A stretch of 64,000 nt of DNA. Origin: Lenzites betulinus (taxonomy: Eukaryota > Basidiomycota > Agaricomycetes > Polyporales > Polyporaceae). The number at the start of each line of letters is the position of its first letter. Positions within the stretch are counted from its first letter, which is position 1. Shown in pieces: positions 11,757 to 21,907 of the stretch. The translations under genes were made by a program, and so were the position numbers. The stretch spans positions 558,001 to 622,000 of the forward strand of contig JABYQU010000014.1 of NCBI GenBank assembly GCA_022264855.1, given 5' to 3'. Below the pieces are notes generated by a model, which was not told where the DNA came from, did not search any database, and saw only the letters and a list, made by a program, of their open reading frames with translations.

Positions 11757-12394
11757 AAGGATCTCGTTGGCGTCCTTGGGTATATTCAGCTGTAAAGCGG
11801 GCGCAAAGGCGGATTAGCGTTCAAGAGGGGCGGAGTGCAGAGGGCGTGCTACAACGAGAGCGAGTTTCCAGCCTTATAGCACCGCCGCGGCTTCTCACCG
11901 ACGTCGCTCAAAAGCGTAGACCCAGAGCCCGCATTAAACCCAGGGTCTGGCGCACTGGCGATGAAGGCATCCGATGAACAGTCGCCCGTCCATGAGTGCA
12001 TCTGTCAAACCACATCTCAGCAAGATGCTCAAACCCTGGCGGGGAATCGGCGTTCTGTAAGTCGGTCAGTCACTACTTACCATCTTATACCGCGCGCGCT
12101 GATGCTTCGGTTGGGCGGACAGAACTCACGCGTTCTCTTGAGGATTAGCACAACCATCAGTGTACGTATCATCCAGTTGCTTCCCGCGGCGCGGGCCACT
12201 TGATTGCATGCCAGGTGGAACTATCGCCGACTGCGGCTGCGGCTGCACCATGTGCCTGTGTCATCGCATCGAGGACTGAACACTAAACGGCTGTCCAGTG
12301 TTTTCGCCATCCGGACTTCGAAGGGGGGTACCAGTTATCATATCACATGGATCAGTCGGGAGCCTGCGCGTTGTCTCCCTAGGCAAACGATCCA

Positions 12395-12475
12395 TATGAG
12401 ATCGCATATGCCCACGCGCGGGGTCTCGACCCAGGTTGGACAGGGACTTCGATCGCGTCGACAGTCCGAGATGAT
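12395..12475 (-). pseudogene. Possible decayed ectodomain exon of the membrane family
   Basis: On the minus strand a stretch reading PRAWAYAI, in a context of CCGCGCGTGGGCATATG, resembles the invariant IPAWAYLPL exon of members a-e. Surrounding exons are not recognisable. It could be chance similarity. Confidence 0.25.
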
Positions 12476-12679
12476 CATATGGTAAGTAAGCTACAGTGTA
12501 TGCCGTACGCATCGGTTATTGTGTTACACAATAATGAACGATTCTGATTCACTCACGGGTATTATAGAGGGAGAATGCTGCGAGCGTAGGCTCGTAGAGT
12601 AGCTTCTAGGTCAGCGGAAGATGCTCGTTCTTAAGTTCTACTGCGAGCGGAGGTTAGTTTGGGAGCCACGTTGAACAGT

Positions 12680-12850
12680 GGACCCCGGCCATCCCTGCAA
12701 GAGCTCACATCCACCGAAAATGGGGCCTCCAGAGGGCCATTTATCAGGCATAACTACCATATCTGGTAATAGCTACCATAAAAGGAACCCCGAAAACGCC
12801 GTTTTGAGGCGATTTTGGGATGTGAGCTCTTGGTGGATTGGCCGGGGTCC
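12680..12850. mobile_element. MITE-like element, 171 bp, with 33-bp imperfect terminal inverted repeats
   Basis: The left end GGACCCCGGCCATCC...AAGAGCTCACATCC (12680-12712) pairs with the right end at 12818-12850, which read in reverse complement gives GGACCCCGGCCAATCC...AAGAGCTCACATCC. Inner arms AAAATGGGG.. and ..CGATTTT continue the dyad weakly. There is no coding capacity. No clear target-site duplication was found, so the superfamily is unassigned. Confidence 0.65.
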
Positions 12851-13858
12851 TCGTAGAACGGGAAGCTTAAGCTTAAGCGCTCTACTAGTAGATTCGGCGC
12901 CTCATTCCACGTGGGAAGTACCGTAGCGGCACGAACTCGGCACGAGCTCTCACTCGCTCTCTCCCTCACCCGGACAATATTCGAAGAAGTCGAACTCGCG
13001 TTATACCACGGCCGTGCTGGCACTATTTTGCATGCCCAAGTCCAGGCTATGTGACAGCCACATAGTGCGACGCGCCGTCGTCGACTTCTAGTGCAGGATG
13101 CCGGCAAGCGCTCAGCGTTCGTACGCGTCCCAATTGAACGGATAATGAAGGCCGCTGAGTTCGTGGTACTTCAAGTTCGCCAACGCCGTCATCTATGATG
13201 CCCGAGTCGGGCCATCGCGGGGACGCACGGTAAGCCATTTAATCCCGTTCGGCCTTCGCATCTCTGTTTACATCGAGAACCTCGACAGCGTAGCAACCAT
13301 GGGGCTAGCCTGGCACGAGAATGTGCTTGGCCTCGACCTTAGGAGAAGCCAGAACCTGTCGCAGTTAGGCTGCTGATGCCCTCAATTGCGCTCGGAAGTT
13401 GTCCAGTGGGAACGTAACGCTTCGCTATGCGCGTGCGCGTGAGGCCTTGTGGCTGAAGCGCTGAACGTGGAGGCCTGAGACTAGACTCAACAGCGATAGT
13501 CGCGAAGCCGTGATGTTCCAACCTCAAGGGCTCCAGCACTGCGTGGGATGTCATCGAGGTACGCGCCCTGACCTTGGCCCGAACTTGTGAGAGCCATGCG
13601 GAGATATGCCCACCCGTTCCGTGTAGGCGTGCAAGATGACGTTCGGGCGGACCACTAATGCCACCTCCGGCGGGCCACACACGCATCGAGCAGCGGTCAT
13701 CGATTCATCTATTCATCACGGGGCGGCGTCGGTCGGGGCGTCCGGAACGCACAGCTTGCCTGCACTTAAGCTTACATAGGTTCGCGTCGCCACAATCTGG
13801 CTCGTCGGCGCGTCAGCCTGAGTCGCGGAACGCCGGTGCCCGACAAATACAAGATGCA
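12851..13858. other. Intergenic, no gene supported
   Basis: Short scattered open frames on both strands show no family motifs or splice-consistent chains. The segment at 12940-13240 has coding-like composition but stop codons in all frames. Confidence 0.4.
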
Positions 13859-13868
13859 GCATATATAC
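13859..13868 (+). promoter_or_regulatory. TATA box of the P450 gene
   Basis: GCATATATAC lies about 105 bp ahead of the P450 start codon, the usual fungal spacing. Confidence 0.5.
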
Positions 13869-13972
13869 ACCCCGAGTTCTGCGTGCGCACCCCGACGACC
13901 CGTCTTGATTGTTTCCCGCCATCGCGCACAAGTCGTCTCTCTTTCGCACCGGACTTCGGCTCGGGATCCTCC

Positions 13973-16900
13973 ATGCCTTCTTTGCTGCTCGTTGTCATAG
14001 GCACGCTCGCCCTTCTTTTTACCTTCGTGCAGGTCCGGAAAAAGAAGTACGGGGTGCTGCCCCCAGGCCCGAAGCCTCTACCCGTCTTCGGGAACGTCCT
14101 CGACCTCACTGCGCGGGAGCTGTGGCTCCGCGCCACGCAGTGGGCGAAGTCATACGGTGAGTCTGTCAGACGACTGCATGGTTTCACCTCTATTTCACTC
14201 CCCGCTGACGCAGCGTTGTTTTTGCAGGAGATGTGGTGTACATCCACGTGTTCGGGCAGGGGCTGCTCTTCGTGAACACGTACGAGGCAGCGATCGACCT
14301 CCTCGAGAAGAAGGGCGCCATATACTCGGACAAACCGGGGCTCGTCATGGCAGGCGAGCTGTACGTTCCATGCCAGCTTCCCTGGTGCCACCCCGTGCTC
14401 ATCCATCTGCAGATGCGGCTGCGAAGATAGGCAGGACTCTCCGAGGGGGGGGGTCGCGGGTGACCCCCGTGGGAACGTCTGAGCTCGAAAGTCTTGACAT
14501 TTCTTGACAGCTTTAGTGAAGACCTAGTGAAGACACGCCCGTCTCGGACACAGCGGCGCACTCTCGAGTCTCGACTGGCACAGTACCGCTACCTGTAACG
14601 ACTACCTTACTCTTAGAATGTCATTTGCACCTTGTCCTGAACCGCCTCGCCCGCGAACATGCCCGCAAACCACGCCGTCACCTCTGTCGCCGACCTTGAA
14701 GTCCTCCTAAGTGAGAAATGCGCCATCACAACGCTGCACGACTTTCAGGTTAAGCATGGATTTGACCTCGTCTGCGGAAAGGATGTGTTCCTTGTAGTCG
14801 CTCCGGGCATGGGCAAAACTCTTGTCATGGCGGCCCCTTTGCTAGCGGCACAAGCAGCGGGAGAACAGGGTATCGGGGTGGTTGTCGTGCCTTCTAAGAT
14901 ACTCACTGAGCAGCAAGTACTACCACTACGCATTTAGCAAGGCATTTGCACCCGCTGACCGGGGACATTCTTCGCAGGCGCAAGTATTCACCTCGTATGG
15001 ACTCTCTGCACTGGCCATCAACGAAGCCGCGGTGCCTCACGCACGCGGCGATTGGCTCGCGCGCCGGCGGGGATGCCGTACACCCTTTACTCAGTGTCGC
15101 TGTTACGGAGTAAGAACCTGAAGTATAGCGTGCTGCGCAGGTGCGCATTCTATATCACAAAAATGTCAGCACATATCAAACAAATATACTATGCACATAC
15201 ATGCACGTAACCCGTATAGTTTTTGACGTGCTGTTCTCTGCCTAGCATATGCGTACTGTAGTGGAACGCGGCCGAAAGTCCCATCGTGCTCGCCCTATGA
15301 GGCTCATTTACTGCGTAGTTTCGACCTTCTTCAGATTCTGTTTCTCCTTCTGGCTGCATGTCGACTTGTTTGAAAGGTAACGACGGGGTCTTGATTATGA
15401 GGTAAGGACGACAACATAACGCGTCTGCTTCACGCGCGACGCGACATATCCCGATTGGGACGAAGAGCTCTGAAGGCGTTCCTGCCGTCGGCACGTTCGT
15501 ACTCCGCCGTTCCCACGGGGGTCACCCGCGACCCCCCCCCCTCGGAGAGTCCAGCCTCTATTCTAAAGGAACGAGTATCTTCCGCAAGAACTAGAGGCTG
15601 GTTTACGAGCCTACTGCGAAGACATGGTCTGTGTTTCATCCACCGCCACTAGTGGCAGCACGCGCCTCGTGTGCCACTACCACCACGACCCAGCCTGACG
15701 CGCGCACCTCTATTTCCAACAGGTCGCGTTCACCCGCTACGGTGACCAATCGCGCAGGCAGCGGCGGCTGATGCAGAAGGCGCTCGGGCAGGGCGCCATC
15801 CCCTCGTACCACCCGCTGCTCGAGATCGAGACGCAGGCGCTGCTCAAACGGCTCCTCGACGATCCGGCCCACTACGACGGCCACCTCCGCAGGTATGTAC
15901 GGCCCCCGTCCGCCATTCGAAGCCCCGGCCGCTGACAGCCGTGACGTCTCTGCAGGTACGCCGGAAGCCTGACGCTGCTCGTCGTGTACGGCTACCGCGT
16001 CACCGCGAACGACGACCCGTTCCTCGCCCTCGCCGAGGAGTGCGTCGACATCCTGTCCAATCACATCGCGTCCGGCGGCGGCATCTGGCCCGTCGACGTC
16101 TTTCCCTTCCGTGCGTCACATCATGCTTCAAGATGTGATTACTCAGGTGGTTTAACGTTTGATGATATTCCACAGTGAAGCATCTGCCACTGTGGTTCCC
16201 TGGAGCGGGTTTCAAACGGAAGGCGATCGAGTGGAAGGCGAAGATGAAGGAGTTCGCCGACAAGCCGTTTGATCTGGTCAAGAAGCGCATGGTACGACAC
16301 GTCTCGTGACCTCGGAGGAGATCATGTTTTTATACTGAACTTCGTGTTGTCTGTAGGAGGAGGGATCGTCGCTACCCTGCTTCTGCACGATGCTACTGGA
16401 CGAATCGATACGGGAAAGCAAATCGAAAGCGGAAAAGGCGCAGGAGGACTTTGACCTGCGGTGGACCGCCAACTCAATGTATTCCGGTATGTTGTTTCCT
16501 TCGCTCCAACATAGCGGTGTATTCACAAACACTGTTCTTAGCAAGCATCGATACCGTAAGAAAACATACTGGCCCATCGGCCGCACATCTACTGATACAT
16601 TGACGCCGCCACAGACCATGACCGTGATCCGACACTTCCTGCTCCTCATGCAGCTCCACCCAGAGGTAGCCGCCAAAGCGCGGAAAGAGATCGACTCCGT
16701 CGTCGAGACAGGGCGCCTCCCTACGTTCGCCGACAGACCATCGTTACCATACGTCGATGCTGTCATGAGCGAGTGTCTGCGATGGGGCACACCCGTACCT
16801 CTCAGTAAGTCTAGCCTCGTATTGAACTCATACAGGCCTAACCACCGCCGTCTTGCGACAGGTCTCCCGCATCGACTCATGGAGGACGACGTGTACAAGA

Positions 16901-17523
16901 ACATGACGATCCCCCGCGGGACGCTCGTCTTCGGGAACGCCTGGTACGCACATCCGCACACTTCCACCACATCGCATGCCCCAATTAAAGCCCCGGCGGA
17001 AACAGGAACATGACGCGCGACCCCGCCCTCTTCCCCGACCCGCACACGTTCAGCCCCGAGCGGTACATGCAGAAGGGCGTCGACGCCGAGACGGCGAGCA
17101 GGCGCGACCCGCGCAACTTCGTCTTTGGCTTCGGCAGACGGTCCGTCTCGTCATTCCATTCCCTTTTGTACCCCAAGTACTGACAGTCGCTTTTTGATCG
17201 AATTATCGCGTTCAGACGGTGCCCTGGGGCGCACCTCATCGAGTCCTCCTTCTGGATCGTCCTCGCGAGCATGCTCGCCACGTTCGACATCGCGAAGGAG
17301 GTCGACCCCGCTTCTGGCTGCGCGCTCGAGCCCGTCGTCGCGTTCGAGAACTCCGTGTTCAGGTGCGCACACTATAATCTCCCCGAGCCCGATCCCGATC
17401 CCGAACGTCGAATTAATGAATGACGCCGCACGCAGGTCACCCACGCCCTTCCCGTGCTCGATAACGCCGCGCTCGGAGGAGGCGGTGCGCCTCATAAACA
17501 CATCGGTAGCACTGAACGCGTGA
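13973..17523 (+). CDS. Microsomal cytochrome P450, exon 3 interrupted by a transposon
   Basis: Thirteen exons can be placed: 13973-14156, 14228-14360, 14413-14427 plus 15623-15626 (one 19-nt exon split by the insertion), 15723-15892, 15956-16110, 16176-16291, 16357-16486, 16542-16555, 16615-16804, 16862-16943, 17006-17140, 17216-17362 and 17436-17523. Without the insert they total 1563 nt, exactly 521 codons in one frame. The protein starts with a membrane anchor (LLLVVIGTLALLFTF), then basic residues and the PPGPKPLPVFG hinge. It has a helix-I motif ASIDTT (usual AGxDTT), a K-helix ECLR (ExxR), PERY, and the heme loop FGFGRRRCPG with the Cys ligand. The family resembles the Agaricomycete P450s often labelled O-methylsterigmatocystin oxidoreductase-like, but the substrate is unknown. 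The 1186-bp insert brings an in-frame TGA within 60 bp, so this allele is probably null unless the insert is spliced out. Confidence 0.85.
14419..14427. repeat. Left 9-bp target-site duplication CTGCGAAGA
   Basis: CTGCGAAGA directly precedes the inserted element and is repeated at 15614-15622. It belongs to P450 exon 3 (codons for C-E-D). Confidence 0.75.
14428..15613. mobile_element. MULE-like non-autonomous DNA transposon carrying a helicase fragment
   Basis: The 1186-bp element is bounded by 9-bp duplications (CTGCGAAGA) and ends TAGGC...GCCTA. Inside, a 44/45-bp near-perfect inverted repeat lies at 14434-14477 and 15508-15552; the core begins GGACTCTCCGAG and contains a G9/C10 run. The right end also holds a 10-bp hairpin (CCAGCCTCTA at 15551-15560, TAGAGGCTGG at 15592-15601). 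A 9-bp duplication and long inverted repeats are typical of Mutator-like elements, but no transposase is encoded. The payload is the start of a RecQ-like helicase gene. It sits in a 19-nt exon of the P450 gene. The superfamily call is an inference. Confidence 0.7.
14659..14937 (+). pseudogene. N-terminal fragment of a RecQ-like DEAD-box helicase
   Basis: Ninety-two codons from an ATG read a helicase start: FQVKHGFDLVCGKDVFLVV, then Walker A (APGMGKT) and a motif-Ia-like VVPSKILTEQQV, then a stop. In related Agaricomycete RecQ-type helicases this region is followed by several hundred more residues with DEAH and the C-terminal helicase lobe; none of that is here. The fragment lies wholly inside the MULE-like element, so it is either captured host sequence or the stub of an element-borne helicase. 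No ATPase activity is expected. Confidence 0.65.
15614..15622. repeat. Right 9-bp target-site duplication CTGCGAAGA
   Basis: Second copy of the duplication at 14419-14427. P450 exon 3 resumes here and ends at 15626, before a GTCTGT donor. Confidence 0.75.
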
Positions 17524-18134
17524 ACAAATATTGAACAGCGAACACACGCGCCTTGTATGATTCGAGTCGGTGCAATGATACCACCTAATGATAATGATTC
17601 TTCCACCAGATCTGCCAGGCGTGTGGCCGGGCGTCCCTAAGCACCCTAATAACAGCGTGTGTCACAGTACAGACGTCCATTCAAGGTTCCGGCCCCGAGA
17701 TCTGTGGACCACACCGGAGCGCCCGTGCTCGCTGCGTCTCGGGCCTAAGCTTCAAGCTCGGAGCATCCCCCTGACGCAATGCCGAGCTTGCTTGGGGTGC
17801 GCAATGGCCGGTACCTTGATGTCTTGTCTTGCGTATAACAGCACATTAGACAGTTTCAACGAAACGGACGCATATTGTCATTCCATCGCGCGCGAGTATC
17901 GTCTGGACTTCTGCGCACCCGGTGGCGGACGCCGAAGACATAGTCTTCGAGCGCTACAAAGAGCTTCCCCCAAGGCACCGAGGCGCGTAGGCGGGGGATC
18001 TACACTGTGGCTACTAGTACTTGCCGAGGCGCGAACCAGTGCACTTGAATACAAGTCGCGCAGAGCTATCACAGTCGGAGTGGGTATCATGCCCAGCAGT
18101 CCAGACGCGTTCAAGGCAGAGAAGCGCAAGTCCC
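17524..18134. other. Intergenic between convergent genes, no gene supported
   Basis: The P450 gene (plus) and membrane member c (minus) converge here. No motif-bearing frame or structured repeat was seen. Confidence 0.5.
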
Positions 18135-19868
18135 TCACAAATCGGGATACTCGCCATACATGACCGACTTCTTCTCCACAGACGTCCCGTGCAGCGTCTC
18201 CAGGTCGTCAAAGTCGTTGTCCTGTCACATAGTAGCACCGAATATCAGCACACGAATCAACCAGCAATATGAGGAAAATGCGTACATCTGGCCGGATGGT
18301 CGAGCTGTCAGAAGCCTCGACGTCCGTCGGCGGGGCCTTCTCCGCCGTGTCGCGCCTCCACCAGTCGAGCGACCCGCTAGCGACGACGGCCGCCTCGGCG
18401 CGCTGACGGCGTCGGCGCCGCACGAGACACAGCGCGAGCGCAATCATCAGCAGCGCCGCGATGGCGCCGAAGACGCCGCCCAGGATCGCACCGATGTGGT
18501 TCGACCGCTGCGCGGCCGCCGCGGAGCCGGTGGCTGGGGAGTTGGGCGGGTCGGACGCGTTCGTCGGGGACGACGGGCTGTTGGAGTGGACGCCGCTGGG
18601 GCCGTAGACGAGGCTGCCCGAGGAGGACACCATGTCGGACGCTGCGGGCACCGCGTGTTGGGCAGGCGTGCCGCCGGCGCCGGAGGCCTCGGGGGTGGAG
18701 GGGGACGTGCTAGAGGTGGGTGAACCGGTCAGGACAGGGTCGTTCTGCGGCGAGCCGGCGGAGGGAGAAGTGGTGGGTACGCCGTTGGACGCGCCTGCGG
18801 AGGACGGCTGGCCGGCATAAATAGGTGTGTTGTCAGGGGGGGTTGGGTCCGTGTTAGCGGTGGTGGGTAAGGAGAGTGGAGAAGAGAGCGTAGGCGAGTT
18901 CGGGGCTGGTGAGATTTGGGGTGTGGATGGGGGGTTCGACGGGGCTGGGGTTGGATTTGAAGGCGGTGCTTGGGGTGGGGGTGCGGGAGGGGGCGATACC
19001 GTCGTCGGTGTGGCCTTTGGGATTGGTACGGACGTGCTTCCCGATGTCGTCATGTCCGGGAGATCTGTTATACACCTTAATACGCCTGCCGCCAGTAAGA
19101 ACATTATATGAACCTACGTTCTCCAGCAACTGCTTGGGCGTTCGCCATATTGACCTTCCCATCGCTCTGTCCATGCACGGTAAGTCAAGCCTAATTGAGT
19201 GCAGGAACAAATAGCTTACACCTAGAGGTAGATATGCCCACGCAGGGATGGATGTGAGACTAGGATTAAAGTACTGCGGGTACCTATGTCGAATCAGTCA
19301 GACTGCTGCATTCGGCGTCAGCTCCAGACACACATACGATTGCATGCTCGGCCCGGAACACTTCAGGTTGCTTGTGTACTCCGACCAACTATTCCCGAGC
19401 TATCAGCAACATGCACAGAATTGGGAAGCATCACAGTCGTGCACAACTCACGGATCTTCGAGGTCTCCGCTGTTTCCGCATTGCCCACACACATACACCA
19501 GGGAGTACAGCACCGTGTTGCAAGCACACGGGTTGTTGTAAAAGTGGTCTACACTAGGTATGTTGTTGGGGTCAATAGGGCCTGTGTGCTGCGTCAATTC
19601 CTGCTAATTTGGAGATGGGTAGCGTAGGCGGGACGGACCGTAACAATTGGCGAAGAGCTTCTCAGTGATGGTACAAGGATCCTGGCCTTTCTGGTTGAAC
19701 AACTACTCTGCTCGTCAGCACGCTTCTCGTCCTCAGTAGACAATTGCTACGCACCGGGGCGAACTGTGAGTTTGAGGACGAACATGTTGGCCAACGAGTG
19801 ATTGCAGACGCGCTCCCAAGCAGATACACGAAGAAAAGCAAGATAAAAGTCCGTGTACCACCAACCAT
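18135..19868 (-). CDS. Cys-rich single-pass membrane protein, family member c (best-preserved)
   Basis: The ATG at 19868 opens a clear signal peptide (FILLFFVYLLGSASA) followed by RWPTCSSSNSQFAP. Further small exons read GQDPCTITEKLFANC, NNPCACNTVLYSLVYVCGQC, WSEYTSNLKCSGPSMQS, SLTSIPAWAYLPLG and SDGKVNMANAQAVAGE, each bordered by GT-AG introns. A long exon has a Ser/Thr/Pro stalk, a membrane helix (AILGGVFGAIAALLMIALAL) and RRRRRQR, then GSLDWWRR. The final exon, after an intron starting GTACGC, encodes DLETLHGTSVEKKSVMYGEY and ends PDL at 18135. Topology predicted: signal peptide cleaved, about eight ectodomain Cys probably paired, short cytosolic tail. The family is widespread but uncharacterised in Agaricomycetes; a surface sensing or adhesion role is inferred from shape only. 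Confidence 0.7.
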
Positions 19869-21907
19869 CCCAGGACGCGTAGAGTCAGGCCGAGGCCTGC
19901 GAGTGCCGGACAAGGTGTCTCGATAGCAGAATGGGGGCCGGGGGCGCACGGCAATCCAGGAGATATATGTCTATCACCTTCCCCAATGACGCCCGCCCTG
20001 CGACCGCGCGAAGACGAAGATGGCCCTTAAACAGCGCGTTTGAAAGAGTCTGGAATGCAACTCCGCCCCGCAATCGGACCGTTGCATGATGCACTAGCGC
20101 ACCGGGCGCGTTCGACATCTCGGAAGAAGCGACGGCCGCTGTTGGGTGGGAACGGGCGATGGCCCTGAATTGAAAACTCGTCGACTCGGGCCCCGCGAAT
20201 GACGGCCCAGCGCAGAAACAGTGTCTCATTCCGAACTTTTGAGATTTTGTCGAATGTCCAGGGAGTCTTCGAGAGCGACGGTGCTCTTGCACGGCGTTGG
20301 TAGTACCGTTGGTAGCGTTGGCGGAACCGTCGACGCTCTCTTCTTCTTCCAAGAATGTGATGATGCGTATTCCATCAGCATCATGATGAGCCGGTGCAAA
20401 TAGACTGCACCTCGGCATGTATGCACCTGAGTCTGAGTCGACTTGCAGGGAAGGCTCGGTCATGATCATCAATTCTGACCTTACAGAGCGGAGACAGCGC
20501 CGAAAGAGTGGCGTTCATTAAGGTGCCAGGAATCTGAACGTACCGGAGCGGAAGCAATGTCCTTGGAACAATGTTTAGTGTGTTTTAAGGAAAGACTCTG
20601 TGATACTGCCACATGCAGCGAAAGTCTTAGCAGATTGCGTAGAATGCGCTTGACATATGCAAAGCATATGCGTACGGTTGTTCCATGTTCGAAGTCCTTG
20701 GGATTCCGACAATGAGAAAGGCCGCCCGACGCTGAAGCTGAGTGATGTTGTCTTCCTGGACTGCGAGTGCCGGTACGCGTCCGATGGTGATCCTCGCTGA
20801 GATTTCTACAGCGACATTATTACTTTGAGCTTTGGTCAATAGATGACGCAGAGAGTAGGAACTATGGACGACTCGCGAGCGCGCGCGGCGAGAAGACCTT
20901 AAGCGAGACAGGTACCTGCGCCCACGTGCACGTGGCAATTAATTGTGTTCTACTTGGTGAGCGCTTGACTTGCGATATACTGTACATTGGGCGTCTGCCA
21001 CTGAGGCCGGCAGCAACTTCTTTCAACTTGACTCGGAGACACGGCATGCATCCCGTCGCTGCAGCAGTAGCAAAAGCGAGAACGAGTGAGCGAGCGATGA
21101 GTAGAGCTGCGCAGGTCATGGCCCGTTGCTGACCGAGCAAAACTCTTTCAAAAACCGAAACAAGAGGTGAATCCTAGACAAAAATCGTCTGCAACTCACT
21201 CAAAACATGATAAGTCGGCCGAAAGTTTACCTCTTGAGTCTTGTCTCGACATTTGGATCTATCTTGGCCTATCCCCAATGGTCTAATGCGTCTGACCGTA
21301 GCAGTTTCGCTAATAACCATGGTTACCGTGGCATAGAGGGGAGCCGGCGTGCGTGTCGTCATAAGTTGAACACGGTCAGGTTGCCACAGGTGGAAGCTGC
21401 AGAGTATACCGGCGTTATCGGACGACGGTGACATGATCGCTCAGCCGTTAAAACGTTGACGGTGTAAGTACGTTAAGTCCAAGTCGGTCAACTAGCCGAC
21501 AAGTTCAAGGAGGACTGTACGCATCTATCCGTGGTGATCACTTCAAACCATGGCATCTTAGATGCGAGGAGGTTTAGCCACAGCCTCGCGTGCAAGGCGA
21601 TACGGTTCGACGATGATTGCAACCTTTACGCACGCCCGTGGGCTTCGAAGACATACGCAAGAAGGGTATTGCCAGTATTGTACGCACCCAGTGGGTTCAA
21701 GACGCAGTAAGACAGTACGACTACATACATGAGAAAATCGCGCTCCACAACCGACAGTAACCGGTGAGCTCCGGTGAGCCAGCACCGCAACACTCAGTGC
21801 TAGAGAGAATCATGTAGCGAAGCAGGGCTATTAGCATAGACTGAGACGTACGTATATAGAATAATACAACAACACGATCCAAGCTCCAACAGCGCGCCGA
21901 CGGCAGA
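19869..21907. other. Gene-poor interval; only weak open frames
   Basis: No gene could be supported. On the minus strand at 21120 an ATG opens a possible signal peptide (MTCAALLIARSLVLAFATAAA). A later frame (20627-20850) reads VAVEISARITIGRVPALAVQ with coding-like character, but no splice-consistent chain joins them. They may be remains of a secreted-protein gene. Confidence 0.3.
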
